Origin: JAFEDN01 sp963712715
GTDB lineage: Bacteria > Pseudomonadota > Gammaproteobacteria > Coxiellales > Coxiellaceae
NCBI GenBank assembly: GCA_963712715.1
Contig: CAVQJI010000034.1
Coordinates: 62,001 to 126,000, forward strand
Direction: 5' to 3'
DNA length: 64,000 nucleotides
A model generated the notes under the pieces. The model worked only from the letters and a program-made list of their open reading frames with translations. It was not told where the DNA came from and ran no database searches. How positions within the stretch are numbered: position 1 is the stretch's first letter; each line of letters begins with the position of its first letter. This document shows, one piece after another, positions 47,147 through 57,395 of the stretch. The translations under genes and the position numbers were made by a program.

Positions 47147-50100
47147 ATGCCGCTGTTCGACTTCACTTTAAATATAAATCCTGATCATATGTATTGCGGG
47201 AGTTGTTCTACCGCTATCCGTGGAATTTTAGAAACATTATTCAAAGAAAAATCTCTCACCTGCGAAATTGACCCGATAGGCACTGATTTTAGAAATAAAA
47301 AAATTGAATTTTCACTGGATTTACCCGATAAGGAAAAAGCCGAGTCGTTGATGAAGCTATGTAAAGAGCGTTTGTTGCCGATGTATGAAACACTTTCTCA
47401 TTCCATAGAAACCCTTGACCAAAAAAGTATAGAAACTAAACCTTTAAAACCAGATGACGCTCCCGAAAGCCATTCGTTATGGAGCGCTTTCCCTCTTATC
47501 GGGTTAGGTATTCTTTTAATGCTGTCTGAATATTTTGATTTTTTACCCGAGAATTCTACGTTAACAGGCACTTTACTGAATGCGGGAATAGGAGCGGGTT
47601 CCACAGTCCTGACGGGATGGTTTGGAAAGCAACATTTTAAAAATGCCTGGAGGACCCGGTCGAGCTCTTCTTCGGGAGCGATGGATTCATTAATCGTACT
47701 GGGTTCCACTTCGGCTATTTTATATTCATTTATTAAAATATTTTTCCCATCTTTTGTCGGTAAAGAGGGAATGCCTTTTTTTGAAGTGCCTTTGATTACG
47801 ATAGGAACTGTCCAAGCGAGTCATTGGATCAGAGACAGGGTGCATGCGAACATAGCGACTGAAGTGGACGACATTGGTGAATCTAAAAATAGTTTGCCTA
47901 AAACAGTTTCTGTTTATCTTGAAGATGAAAAGAAAATGTCGCAACGCGGTGATCATAAAATCGATGAATCAAAATTGGAAAAATTTTTTGTCAGCCGGGT
48001 GCAAAAGGATTCTATTATCTGTATTCCTCCACTGGCCATAGTTCCGATTGACGGACAGGTGATTGAATCCAAAAAATTTAGTATTCACGAAAGTTATTTT
48101 GGCAGGAAAGGTCTTACAAATAAACAGTTTAACTCGAAAGTATTCGCAGGAAGTATTAATAAAAGTGATTATCCATTACTATTAAAAACATTCTGTGAAC
48201 CGGAAAATAATCAAATTCGCAAGGCTTATAGAAGTGTGCAAACAACGGCTGCTCCGGCAAATATTAGTTTAGATACGGTCAGTAAATATTTTTTTCGGGG
48301 AGTTTTGGGGATAGCCACCGTCAGCGGAGGGGCCTGGTGGATATTCGGGCCGCCGCCTGGCGTCAGTAACGGTTCTCAGGTTTTTCTTTCGGATATTCTG
48401 AGCGCATGCCCCTGTGGAATTGGTTTAATCAATGTAGGCGACAGTATTACTAAAGCACTCGCGATTGATTCAGGTATAATTATTCAAAAAGATCGTGCCT
48501 TAACGATTGATCAGGCGACTCATATATGTATAGACAAGTGCGGCACTCTCACAACAGGTGATTATTCTTTTCATGAGATCGCGACTCTCGATAACAAAAC
48601 TCATCAGGAAGAGTTGAAAAAATGGTTACATTATGCGGTTGTGTTACAAAATCAAATAGACAAAAAATTCCAAAGTGCGCCGGGGAAGGCGATTATTAAC
48701 AGCCAGAATGACGTTCGCTGGAAAGTGGAATTCAAGGAACCTTTAATCTGTAGTACTTTTCAGGATAATCCGGTTAACAAAGGCCGCGGTGGTTTTGCGA
48801 ACATCAATGGTCACGAAATCGTTTTGGGGAATAAGAGTTTGCTCAGGCATCATGCCATTCTCGTTGACCCCAAGTGGGAAGATTTAGCGAATTTGCATAT
48901 TTCAAGGGGATTATTACCGATATTTTTTGCTTTTGACCGGCAGTTAAAATGTTTATTAATTTTAGAATCCAAACTGGAAACAGAACAAATTTTGCGACCG
49001 GATAGCCTGCCCGCTATTCAATGGTTACTTCAACACAATAAATCCGTTCATATTCTCACGGGAGATAGCCTGGGGCGAACTCAGGTTCTCATGCAGGAGT
49101 TTGGAGATATTGGTATCAATGTGTTAGCCGAACAAACTCCTCAGGATAAAATCAATTTTATAAAAAAATTACAGCAGGATCAGCAAGTAGTTGTGATGAT
49201 CGGTGACGATGAAAATGATTTAGATTCGATTAGACAGGCTAATTTTGGAGTGAGCATTGATAGTCTGGCGAAAGTGAGCCGGGAAGCGGATGTGATATTA
49301 AATGGCTCATTGAAAGGGTTAATCCAGTTAATGCGCTTAACTAAAAACAATAGGCTTTGTTATAATATATCGCTCATTGGAGCTTTTGGTTTCAATAGTT
49401 TGGGAATACTCACAGCTTGTGGAATATTATATCCTTTGACCAAAACATTACTGCATCCCATGATTCCGATAGCAGTCATGTCCACTTCCTCACTTTGTTT
49501 AATCATCAATATTGCAGTATTTAAATATCTGGGTATCCGCGCCATTAAAAATATTGAACGTGAACTCAGTAATCCGGTGCGGCATTCTTCTCGTGTTTCA
49601 AATTTTTTTAAAAAAACCGCTGTACTGATTATGATAGTGTCTATTATGACATTATTTTACAATGCACCCGCGCAGGAGAATGGTTTAGACTCATCCGATT
49701 TACTTAAAGGGAAAATTGACTGGCTTTATTTAACGTTAACTCTGCTCATCGGTATTGACCAGGTCATTGAAATAAGGGGGATGGGACATACGGATCACTG
49801 GACACAGCCGCACTCTGAAATGACAGAAGTTCTGCTACCATCCGCGTCATTTTCTGTTAACTATAAAAAAACTTCCAGATCACATTTATCCATAGGAAAA
49901 ATAGCCATTTGCGGCGTTATGCTTTTGGTACCGGGTGGTTTTGGCTGTTACGCGCTTTGGAGCCAGGCTCAGAGTTTTGCACAGCGGAATTTAGCCGTTT
50001 CAATCTCTTTATTCATCCCTAATGTCATTCGTTTAATTCTATTGCCAGGCCGTCACATGAAAACTTTAGTGACTGATTCACTTTTCAAAACCGGATGTCT

Positions 50101-50533
50101 ATTTATCGTGTTTGGCGCCTGCAATTTCGCTACCAGCCATTTACTTACCAATCAGGTAGACAGTCAATCGCCTTTTTATTGGTTATCGGTATTAGGCCTC
50201 TGCGGATCAATGGCGTGTTACGATGTCACTCATTCGGTCAATATCAAAACGGCTTATCAAATATTCAATGAATTGGCGTGTACCCAGAAATATATTGCGT
50301 TGGTACTGGCCGGCCTGACCGGTATTTTACACGCCAGTCAACCTGTTTTAGGCCTGTTTCATCTTATAAAATTACGTCAACCATTAGTCATCCTGGGAGC
50401 GCAGGGGTTTGCGACTACGGTCAAGGGTATAACAGGAGCTATAAACGCATTGCGATATGTGAACATGTGGACTAACCGATTTGTACCCGAAATTAATGAA
50501 AATCAGGAACACAATCATTATTTTTATAAATAG
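47147..50533 (+). CDS. Divergent P1B-type ATPase-like membrane protein
   Basis: 1128 aa. HMA-like N-terminus with CGSC (17-20), membrane helices, and the metal-site CPC at 421-423. The phosphorylation loop reads DKCGTLT (D463) instead of DKTGTLT. The actuator TGES is replaced by GRKG (319-322), and the N-domain HP by AP (511-512). TGD and the hinge GDDENDLD (686-693) remain. After the usual core comes an extra region of about 300 residues with seven or more hydrophobic segments and no family I recognise. Phosphorylation may be possible but the dephosphorylation glutamate is missing, so a pump, a sensor or a pseudo-enzyme are all open. GGGAGGGG precedes the ATG. It separates ivd from the rest of the leucine genes. 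Confidence 0.8.
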   Translation: MPLFDFTLNINPDHMYCGSCSTAIRGILETLFKEKSLTCEIDPIGTDFRNKKIEFSLDLPDKEKAESLMKLCKERLLPMYETLSHSIETLDQKSIETKPLKPDDAPESHSLWSAFPLIGLGILLMLSEYFDFLPENSTLTGTLLNAGIGAGSTVLTGWFGKQHFKNAWRTRSSSSSGAMDSLIVLGSTSAILYSFIKIFFPSFVGKEGMPFFEVPLITIGTVQASHWIRDRVHANIATEVDDIGESKNSLPKTVSVYLEDEKKMSQRGDHKIDESKLEKFFVSRVQKDSIICIPPLAIVPIDGQVIESKKFSIHESYFGRKGLTNKQFNSKVFAGSINKSDYPLLLKTFCEPENNQIRKAYRSVQTTAAPANISLDTVSKYFFRGVLGIATVSGGAWWIFGPPPGVSNGSQVFLSDILSACPCGIGLINVGDSITKALAIDSGIIIQKDRALTIDQATHICIDKCGTLTTGDYSFHEIATLDNKTHQEELKKWLHYAVVLQNQIDKKFQSAPGKAIINSQNDVRWKVEFKEPLICSTFQDNPVNKGRGGFANINGHEIVLGNKSLLRHHAILVDPKWEDLANLHISRGLLPIFFAFDRQLKCLLILESKLETEQILRPDSLPAIQWLLQHNKSVHILTGDSLGRTQVLMQEFGDIGINVLAEQTPQDKINFIKKLQQDQQVVVMIGDDENDLDSIRQANFGVSIDSLAKVSREADVILNGSLKGLIQLMRLTKNNRLCYNISLIGAFGFNSLGILTACGILYPLTKTLLHPMIPIAVMSTSSLCLIINIAVFKYLGIRAIKNIERELSNPVRHSSRVSNFFKKTAVLIMIVSIMTLFYNAPAQENGLDSSDLLKGKIDWLYLTLTLLIGIDQVIEIRGMGHTDHWTQPHSEMTEVLLPSASFSVNYKKTSRSHLSIGKIAICGVMLLVPGGFGCYALWSQAQSFAQRNLAVSISLFIPNVIRLILLPGRHMKTLVTDSLFKTGCLFIVFGACNFATSHLLTNQVDSQSPFYWLSVLGLCGSMACYDVTHSVNIKTAYQIFNELACTQKYIALVLAGLTGILHASQPVLGLFHLIKLRQPLVILGAQGFATTVKGITGAINALRYVNMWTNRFVPEINENQEHNHYFYK

Positions 50534-50549
50534 CTAAACGAGAGGATGC

Positions 50550-50642
50550 TATAGTCATTGCGAGCGCCAGCGAAGCAATCCAGTACAGAGCTTTGTCCGA
50601 AGTACGAACTGGATTGCTTCGCTGGCGCTCGCAATGACTATA
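50550..50642. repeat. Palindromic repeat copy 4
   Basis: Same core as at 3589, here flanked by TATAG/CTATA. Unlike the other copies I see only weak pairing outside. It lies between the convergent P-type ATPase-like and ivd genes and abuts the ivd stop. Confidence 0.85.
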
Positions 50643-51788
50643 TCACAGGGTTTCTTTAAATAATGCGCGGCCTATGATCGTTCTGCGAATTTCAGAAGTG
50701 CCCGCGCCGATTTCGTAGAGTTTGGCGTCACGTAATAATCTTCCAGCCGGAAATTCATTGATATAACCATTGCCGCCTAAACACTGGATGGTTTGCAAAG
50801 CCATTTGTGTGGCCTTTTCAGAAGCATATAAAATAACGCCGGCGGCGTCCTTAGAGGTGATACGCCCGCTGTCGCAGGCATGCGCCACCGAGTACAGATA
50901 TGCTCGGGCAGCACTTAGGTCAGTATACATATCGGCGATTTTGCCCTGGATTAACTGGAACTCACCGATCGGACGGTTAAATTGTTTGCGCTGGTGAATG
51001 TATGGTAAAACCAGATCCAAACATGCCTGCATAATGCCAACCGGTCCTCCAGCTAAAATCACCCTTTCGTAATCCAGTCCACTCATTAACACCTGCGTGC
51101 CGCCGTTGACTTTACCCAGGATTTGGGAGGCGGGGACCCGGCATTCATTAAAGACCAGTTCACAAGTGTCGGAACCGCGCATTCCCAATTTATCCAGTTT
51201 TTGCGCGGTGCTAAATCCGGGCATATTTTTTTCAATAATAAAAGCGGTGATTCCTCGCGATTTGGCTTCCCGGTTGGTTTTAGCGTAGACGATAAGCACA
51301 TCGGCTTCAGGACCATTGGTTATCCACATCTTGGCGCCATTCAGAATAAAAACGCCGTCTTTGGATTCGGCGTGTAATTGCATACTCATCACGTCAGAGC
51401 CCGCGCCGGCCTCGCTCATGGCCAAAGCCCCCACATGTTCTCCACTGACAAGCTTGGGTAAATACTGCTGCTTTTGTGCCGGAGTGCCGAAGCGATGTAA
51501 CTGATTGACGCAAAGATTTGAGTGTGCGCCATAACTTAAACCCACTGCGCCGGACGCACGGCTGATCTCTTCCATGGCGATAACGTGTTCCAGATAACCC
51601 ATTTGGCTGCCGCCAAATTTTTCCGACACGGTAATCCCCAGTAAACCCATTTGACCCAATTGAGGCCAAAGATCGCGAGGGAATTGATTGGACTGATCGA
51701 TTAACTGCGCTCTGGGCGCTATTTCCCGCTGCGCAAATTGAAAAACGCTGTCGCGAAGTAATTGCACGGTTTCATTCAGTGGAAACAT
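50643..51788 (-). CDS. ivd: Isovaleryl-CoA dehydrogenase
   Basis: FAD flavoenzyme oxidising isovaleryl-CoA to 3-methylcrotonyl-CoA, the substrate of the MCC complex encoded nearby. About 381 aa. The catalytic glutamate region DYERVILAGGP is typical of IVD, where it sits unlike in other acyl-CoA dehydrogenases; MSEAGAGSDV and QCLGGNGY are also intact. Start set at the second ATG (51788), six bases after AAGG; the ATG at 51794 is too close to that site. Electron transfer would go to ETF. Confidence 0.93.
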   Translation of the reverse strand: MFPLNETVQLLRDSVFQFAQREIAPRAQLIDQSNQFPRDLWPQLGQMGLLGITVSEKFGGSQMGYLEHVIAMEEISRASGAVGLSYGAHSNLCVNQLHRFGTPAQKQQYLPKLVSGEHVGALAMSEAGAGSDVMSMQLHAESKDGVFILNGAKMWITNGPEADVLIVYAKTNREAKSRGITAFIIEKNMPGFSTAQKLDKLGMRGSDTCELVFNECRVPASQILGKVNGGTQVLMSGLDYERVILAGGPVGIMQACLDLVLPYIHQRKQFNRPIGEFQLIQGKIADMYTDLSAARAYLYSVAHACDSGRITSKDAAGVILYASEKATQMALQTIQCLGGNGYINEFPAGRLLRDAKLYEIGAGTSEIRRTIIGRALFKETL

Positions 51789-51813
51789 AATCATCCTTAA
51801 ATCGTATTTGCTT

Positions 51814-52260
51814 TTACATCATTTCCTGTCTAACTGCGGCTGGACAACAACAATCCGTTTGTTCAGAAGTATTATTCATCGAAAAAAACAAAGATGCGGT
51901 GCGAGAATCCTTAAAATTATTATAGGCTTGGCGACCTTTAATACCTCCATCGGCAATCAAGGTAAATGGGGTAGCTATAGTGGCCACTACAGCGACCAGA
52001 GGAATACCACAGACTACCAAACACGCAGTCCCCTCAGGATTAGATTTACGCTCCCTTGGAAGTTTCTCGCACTCACTGGCTATCTCTACAATTTCTTTAA
52101 TAGCCAACAACCACAACGATTTGGTGACACAACAGGATTTTGATTCTGGAGCAGTGGTATCTATGTACTCGAGAGAAAGGTTCTGCAAATCAGGGGGCAA
52201 GCCTGTTGCCTTTTTTTCATTGACATTATGAACTGTTTGATTTTTATCTGCTCTATGCAT
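51814..52260 (-). CDS. Hypothetical protein with one hydrophobic segment
   Basis: About 148 aa starting at ATG 52260, which follows GGAGA; the longer frame from 52305 lacks such a site. Residues about 75-105 form a hydrophobic segment (CLVVCGIPLVAVVATIATPF). The tail has clustered cysteines (CCCPAAV). I do not recognise a family. It lies just upstream of ivd on the same strand, 25 bases apart, but shows no metabolic features. Confidence 0.5.
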   Translation of the reverse strand: MHRADKNQTVHNVNEKKATGLPPDLQNLSLEYIDTTAPESKSCCVTKSLWLLAIKEIVEIASECEKLPRERKSNPEGTACLVVCGIPLVAVVATIATPFTLIADGGIKGRQAYNNFKDSRTASLFFSMNNTSEQTDCCCPAAVRQEMM

Positions 52261-52444
52261 TTTATCTCCAAATTTTAGAAAAAACCATCTCCATCCACTC
52301 CGCATCTTACCTAAATCGGCCTAAAGAAACAAATTCTATCCTGGATAAACATTGTAATCATCACGCCATTAGACATAGCCCTTCCGGCCAGATACACTTG
52401 TACAGGTTGGTGACTTGAGTTAGATAGTCATTAGAGGAGGCGCC

Positions 52445-53125
52445 ATGATCAGCAAAACGTTCCCAGCCAGGAGCTGGATTTATAATTTAAATGATTACCG
52501 GCAAATTTTTGGTTTGAGCGAGCCGGATCTGCAAAAAAAAATCCTGGCATATCCTGCGGGAATTTCCAGCGTAAACGCGGAACTTTATGCTTTGGGACAT
52601 CTGATTATCAGCGGCGATCCCGCTTATGCTTTATCTCTCATGGAAATGCGCGATTATGCCGGCAAAATATTGCAGGAAAATATCGCCGCGATAGATAAAT
52701 CCCATCAGTCCTCTTTAATTGCTCAATGGGAACATAGCCTGGAACTGTTTCTGGTTGATTATGAAACAGGTAAAAAACAGGGGCGTTATCGGGCCATGGA
52801 CCTGCCGCCGTTTTCAGCCGTTGAGGAAACATTTGAATTATTGCTGTGCACCGATTTTTTATTCAACCCGCCGGGCAATTCCGGTACCGCTCAGGAAATG
52901 ATGAATGAGTTATGTAAATTAGCCGCGGAAGTGCGGATTTTTCCACTGCCGCAGGATAAAAACGCAGTCTCCGCAGAGCTCGGCCCCTTAATGTTGGCTT
53001 TACAGCAGCGTAATTTTGGAGTAGAAATCCGCGCAGTCGACTATCCACCCTGTCATCAGGCGAGCGCCATGTTACGGATATGGGCCAGGGAATGCGAAGT
53101 CAACCAACCAATCTCCATGGCTTAG
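52445..53125 (+). CDS. Conserved-looking hypothetical protein upstream of pyrD
   Basis: 226 aa, no signal peptide or membrane segment, no motif I recognise. A strong AGAGGAGG site precedes the ATG. pyrD begins 4 bases after its stop, so they are cotranscribed. The composition is typical of the housekeeping genes here rather than of the ankyrin proteins, which suggests a chromosomal function. Confidence 0.65.
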   Translation: MISKTFPARSWIYNLNDYRQIFGLSEPDLQKKILAYPAGISSVNAELYALGHLIISGDPAYALSLMEMRDYAGKILQENIAAIDKSHQSSLIAQWEHSLELFLVDYETGKKQGRYRAMDLPPFSAVEETFELLLCTDFLFNPPGNSGTAQEMMNELCKLAAEVRIFPLPQDKNAVSAELGPLMLALQQRNFGVEIRAVDYPPCHQASAMLRIWARECEVNQPISMA

Positions 53126-53129
53126 GCTT

Positions 53130-54140
53130 ATGTTGTATTCATTATTGCGTCCGTTTTTATTTAAAATGGATGCGGAAAATTCACATTATCTGGCGCTGCG
53201 CCTTCTAAAAATGGTTTCGGTGGATGCGCTGGCGCAAAAGCGTTTAGCAGCTTTGCCCCAGCGCCCCGTAAAAATTTTAGGTTTAACTTTTCCGAATCCC
53301 ATTGGTCTTGCCGCGGGTTTTGATAAGAATGGCGATTATATTAAGCCGCTGCAAGGCCTTGGATTTGGCTTTATCGAAGTCGGCACCGTGACTCCAAAAC
53401 CTCAGCCCGGTAATCCCAAACCACGCCTGTTTCGCTTGCCTGCCGCGCAAGCCATTATCAATCGGATGGGTTTTAACAATCGGGGAGTGGATTATCTCGT
53501 CGAAAGGTTGCGGCAGCCGCGGTTACCCGGCATTGTTGGCGCCAATATCGGTAAAAATACCCAGACACCTCTGGAAAATGCCGCCGATGATTATTGTTAT
53601 TGTCTGCGTAAAGTATATCCCTATGTGGATTATGTTACCGTCAATATTTCCTCCCCGAATTCGCCAGGCTTGCGGCATTTACAGTCCTCCGTTTATTTGC
53701 ATGATTTGCTGGAGCATCTTGATAAAGCCCAAAGAGAATTATGGCGGGAAGGGCATCGAAAAATTCCGTTACTGGTAAAAATTGATCCTGATATGGAAGA
53801 TTCGGTGCTGAAAGAGCTGGTTGACACTCTTTTGCTCCATCAGGTGGATGGTATTATCGCCACCAATACCACTCTCAATCATCGCCTGGTGGAACATTTA
53901 CCCCACGGTTATGAGACGGGAGGTCTGAGCGGCGAGCCATTATTCCAGCGTTCCACACAGGTACTGTCCAGACTTGCGGAACTGCTGGCCGGAAAACTTC
54001 CCATTATTGCGGCGGGCGGTATTTTATCTCCGGAAGATGCTATGGAAAAATTATCCGCCGGAGCCAGTTTGGTGCAAATTTATACAGGTCTCATCTACCG
54101 TGGGCCCGCATTAATCCAGAGTATTCTTACTCGACTTTAG
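53130..54140 (+). CDS. pyrD: Dihydroorotate dehydrogenase (quinone)
   Basis: Class 2 enzyme oxidising dihydroorotate to orotate on the inner face of the membrane. 336 aa with the N-terminal amphipathic helix region of class 2. FMN-binding AAGFDKNGDY, NRMGFNNRG and catalytic Ser in NISSPNSPGL, GGLSGEPLF, and IAAGGI are intact. The stop codon lies inside the left outer arm of palindromic repeat copy 5. Confidence 0.97.
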   Translation: MLYSLLRPFLFKMDAENSHYLALRLLKMVSVDALAQKRLAALPQRPVKILGLTFPNPIGLAAGFDKNGDYIKPLQGLGFGFIEVGTVTPKPQPGNPKPRLFRLPAAQAIINRMGFNNRGVDYLVERLRQPRLPGIVGANIGKNTQTPLENAADDYCYCLRKVYPYVDYVTVNISSPNSPGLRHLQSSVYLHDLLEHLDKAQRELWREGHRKIPLLVKIDPDMEDSVLKELVDTLLLHQVDGIIATNTTLNHRLVEHLPHGYETGGLSGEPLFQRSTQVLSRLAELLAGKLPIIAAGGILSPEDAMEKLSAGASLVQIYTGLIYRGPALIQSILTRL

Positions 54141-54293
54141 CCATTTTTAGGATAAAGCCTAAAAACGGCGTCATTGCGAGCGCTAGCGAAGCAATCCAGT
54201 ACAGTATTTCTACCAAAACTGTACTGGATTGCTTCGCTAGCGCTCGCAATGACGGTATTTTGTTCAATGGTATCAAAATGGCTAAAGTCGAGT
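54129..54293. repeat. Palindromic repeat copy 5 (core 54169-54254) with perfect outer arms
   Basis: The core is the common palindrome with CTAGCG in place of CCAGCG. Its outer arms, ACTCGACTTTAGCCATTTT (54129-54147) and the exact complement at 54275-54293, pair over 19 bases. The left arm is the last codons and stop of pyrD, so the right arm is an inverted copy of that gene end. The remainder of the gap to clpA (54294-54540) is AT-rich and holds an AAAGGGAG site only. Confidence 0.88.
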
Positions 54294-54540
54294 CTTAAAA
54301 ATCTATAAAAATCTGATTATAGAAGCCTCAATGCCCAGGAAAAAAACACTCTCAGTTCATTATTGAATCAATTTATAAAAATTAAATAAAAACAGTTACT
54401 TATCAATATTTTTTTCTATCAAATTTATTTCACAAAGTCAAGGAAAACTTTTAGTTTATCGTCTACATTTAGCTGTAAGGAAACTTTCAATCGGACACAG
54501 TACGGATAGCTCGTCCAATCTTCAGGAAAGGGAGTTCAAA

Positions 54541-56860
54541 ATGTTTACAAAATCACTGGAAGTCACGCTGAATCAGGCGTTCATGCAAGCCAGGGAGAAA
54601 CGTCATGAATTTATCACGGTCGAACATTTATTATTTGCTTTGTTAGACAATACCGAGGTTGGAGCCACTTTAGTTGCTTGTGGCGCCAACATAGACAGAC
54701 TTCGGGCAGGATTAGGAATTTTTATTGATGAAACAACACCGCACATTCCCCTGAATGCTCAGCGGGATATCCAACCCACACTCAGTTTTCAGAGAGTATT
54801 GCAACGCGCCATCTACCAGGTGCAAAGCACCGGTGGTCAGGAAGTGAATGGCAACCACACCCTTGTGGCTTTATTTGGCGAATCCGATAGCCAGGCCGTT
54901 TATTTTTTAAGTCAGGAGAATATCAGTCGCATCGATGTTATCAATTACACCACCCAAGGCATATCTAAGCATCAGCGTGACTCGGAAAAAAGCCATTATT
55001 TATCGATGAATTCACCTTCTCCTGATTTGAATTTAACGCATGAAACGGTGAGTGAAGAGGGATTAATTGAATCGTATGCGATTAATTTGAATGAACTGGC
55101 GATGGCGGGAAAATTAAATCCAGTCATCGGTCGCGAAGCGGAGCTGGAACGCAGTTTACAAATCTTATGCCGGCGCAGCAAAAATAACCCTTTATTTGTC
55201 GGTGAAGCTGGCGTGGGCAAAACCGCCATTGCTGAAGGATTGGCGCAACGTATTGTAAATGGCGAAGTGCCAAACCTGCTGACGTACTCCACTATTTATT
55301 CGCTGGATTTAGGCATGTTGCTGGCTGGAACCAAATATCGTGGAGATTTTGAAAAACGATTTAAAGCCGTTTTAAAAGCTTTAAGCCGGCAAACGGGGGC
55401 CATCGTTTTCATCGATGAAATTCATAATCTGGTTGGAGCAGGTTCTGCTACCGGAGGGACGATGGATGCCTCTAACCTGATTAAACCCTTGCTGAGTTCC
55501 GGCGAATTACGTTGCTTGGCGCCACCACTTACGAAGAGTATCGTAATTATTTTTCCAAAGATCACGCTTTATTGCGGCGTTTTCAGAAAATTGATATCTG
55601 TGAACCTAATGGCGAACAAACCATTAAAATTATACAGGGTTTGAAATCGCGTTTTGAAAAATATCATCAAATTCAATACACGGAGAGCGGGGTTGCGTCG
55701 CGCAGTGGAATTATCGGAACGCTATATGACTGACCGTCGGTTACCCGATAAAGCGATTGACGTCATTGACGAAGCCGGCGCTTTTCAGCGCCTGCAAGCG
55801 CCGAATAAACAACAAAAAATTATCGACGTCCGCCGATATTGAAGCCATCGTGGCGAAAATGGCGAATATTCCTATCCACCACCTCAGTAACTCCGATAAG
55901 CGTCAATTGAAAAATCTTCCGGTCAGGCTGAAAAGGGCGGTATTCGGTCAGGATAAAGCTATCCTGTTATTAAGCAGCGCCATCAAATTATCCCGCTCCG
56001 GTTTACGTGATCTGAATAAACCCATGGGTTCATTTTTGCTGACCGGCCCTACTGGCGTTGGCAAAACTGAAGTAACCCGGCAATTAGCCAAAGAACTCGG
56101 CATCGGTTTGATTCGTTTTGATATGTCCGAATATATGGAAAGACATTCCGTATCGCGTTTAATTGGCGCGCCCCCAGGCTATGTGGGCTATGACCAGGGC
56201 GGTTTGCTAACGGAATCGGTTATCAAACAACCTTACGCGGTTTTATTATTGGACGAAATTGAAAAGGCGCATCCGGATATGTTTAATATCCTGCTGCAGG
56301 TTATGGATTATGGGCATCTCACTGATAATAATGGACGCAAAGCGGATTTTCGGCATGTGGTGGTGGTGATGACCACTAATCTGGGCGCTCACCGAATGGA
56401 AAGGCACAATGTGGGTTTTCACAATAAGGATCCGATTGAGGACACCCTGGAAGAGGTCAAACAATTATTTTCTCCGGAATTTCGCAACCGTCTGGATGCG
56501 ATTGTGCCGTTTCATTATCTGGAAAGCGACACGATTTTGAAGATCGTGGATAAAAATATTCTCAAACAGTTACGAAAACAATTACTGTCTAAAAACATTA
56601 TCGTCACGATCACCTATAGCGCCAAACAATGGTTGGCGAAAGAAGGCTACGATCGTGTCATGGGCGCGCGGCCAATGGAACGTTTAATTGAGGAGCGGTT
56701 GAAAAAACCATTGGCGGAAGAATTACTCTTTGGACGGTTCAGTTCTGAAGGCGGTGAAGTCCGTATCGGCGTAGAAAATGGACGTTTACAAATTGAAGTG
56801 GTTGCACAGTCTGAAATAGCCGTGCCACAGCAGCCAGCCCTAACCGAAGATAGCGAATAA
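54541..56860 (+). pseudogene. clpA: ClpA-type ATPase subunit of Clp protease, frameshifted
   Basis: AAA+ unfoldase feeding substrates to ClpP. About 773 codons. N-domain MFTKSLEVTLNQAFMQAREK, first ATPase with GEAGVGKTA, second with GPTGVGKTE, and the conserved FRNRLD. Reading needs three frame changes, near 55512, 55690 and 55830, though residues either side are conserved. The ClpP-docking loop usually reads IGL in ClpA; here VGF at NVGFHNK. No clpS lies upstream, unlike in E. coli. infA is convergent downstream, as in many gammaproteobacteria. Confidence 0.88.
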
Positions 56861-56893
56861 AGCACTATTAAGCCGGTGGATAGGAACGCTCAC

Positions 56894-56991
56894 TTTTGCC
56901 CCAGGTTTGACGAAAAAGCGTTCTCAAAATGCTCACATACCTGTGTATGCTGCGCTTTTTCGACCACTTTTTCGTCAAACCTGGGGCAAAA
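56894..56991. repeat. Inverted repeat between clpA and infA
   Basis: TTTTGCCCCAGGTTTGACG at the left pairs with CGTCAAACCTGGGGCAAAA at the right around about 50 bases, with a small inner stem. It lies between convergent genes and could terminate both. The core sequence is not shared with the other palindromes in the window. Confidence 0.75.
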
Positions 56992-57046
56992 TTGAACGTT
57001 CTGCGTTTGCAGATTCATACCCTTGAACAGCTACACAAATAATTAT

Positions 57047-57304
57047 TTATTCAGCGGGGGGCTCGTCTTCAGCAGGGCGGGGTTTACCGGTATCGCGGTA
57101 AATAATCCTGCCGCGTGACAGGTCATAAGGCGTCAATTCCACCGTAACCTTGTCGCCAGTGAGAATGCGGATATAATTTTTACGCATTCTTCCGGAAATA
57201 TGTGCGGTTACGACGTGACCATTTTCGAGCTTCACCCGAAACACGGTGTTGGGCAAGGTGTCGACCACCACACCCGGCATTTCAATATGATCTTCTTTAG
57301 GCAT
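57047..57304 (-). CDS. infA: Translation initiation factor IF-1, C-terminally extended
   Basis: Binds the 30S A site during initiation. Start at 57304 (MPKEDHIEM), 85 aa. The OB fold is near identical to the usual 72-residue IF-1, including ENGHVVTAHISG and RKNYIRILTGDKV. After GRIIYRD there is an extra acidic, Pro-rich tail, ending AEDEPPAE. The tail is uncommon and its role unknown. AGGAAAA lies 13 bases upstream. Confidence 0.95.
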   Translation of the reverse strand: MPKEDHIEMPGVVVDTLPNTVFRVKLENGHVVTAHISGRMRKNYIRILTGDKVTVELTPYDLSRGRIIYRDTGKPRPAEDEPPAE

Positions 57305-57395
57305 AAATTCAATAATTTTCCTATAAAACCGCAAGCTTGCCTGAAAATATGCCGCTATGCAACAAAAATTTGGTTAATCACTTCGTACCCGTACT

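Noticed and set aside
46924..47184. 86-codon frame through the cruciform repeat
   Set aside because: Its sequence is dictated by the CCCTCTCCCC hairpins and it overlaps the P-type ATPase-like start.
54541..56860. ClpB disaggregase
   Set aside because: There is no long middle coiled-coil between the two ATPase domains and the N-terminus matches ClpA.
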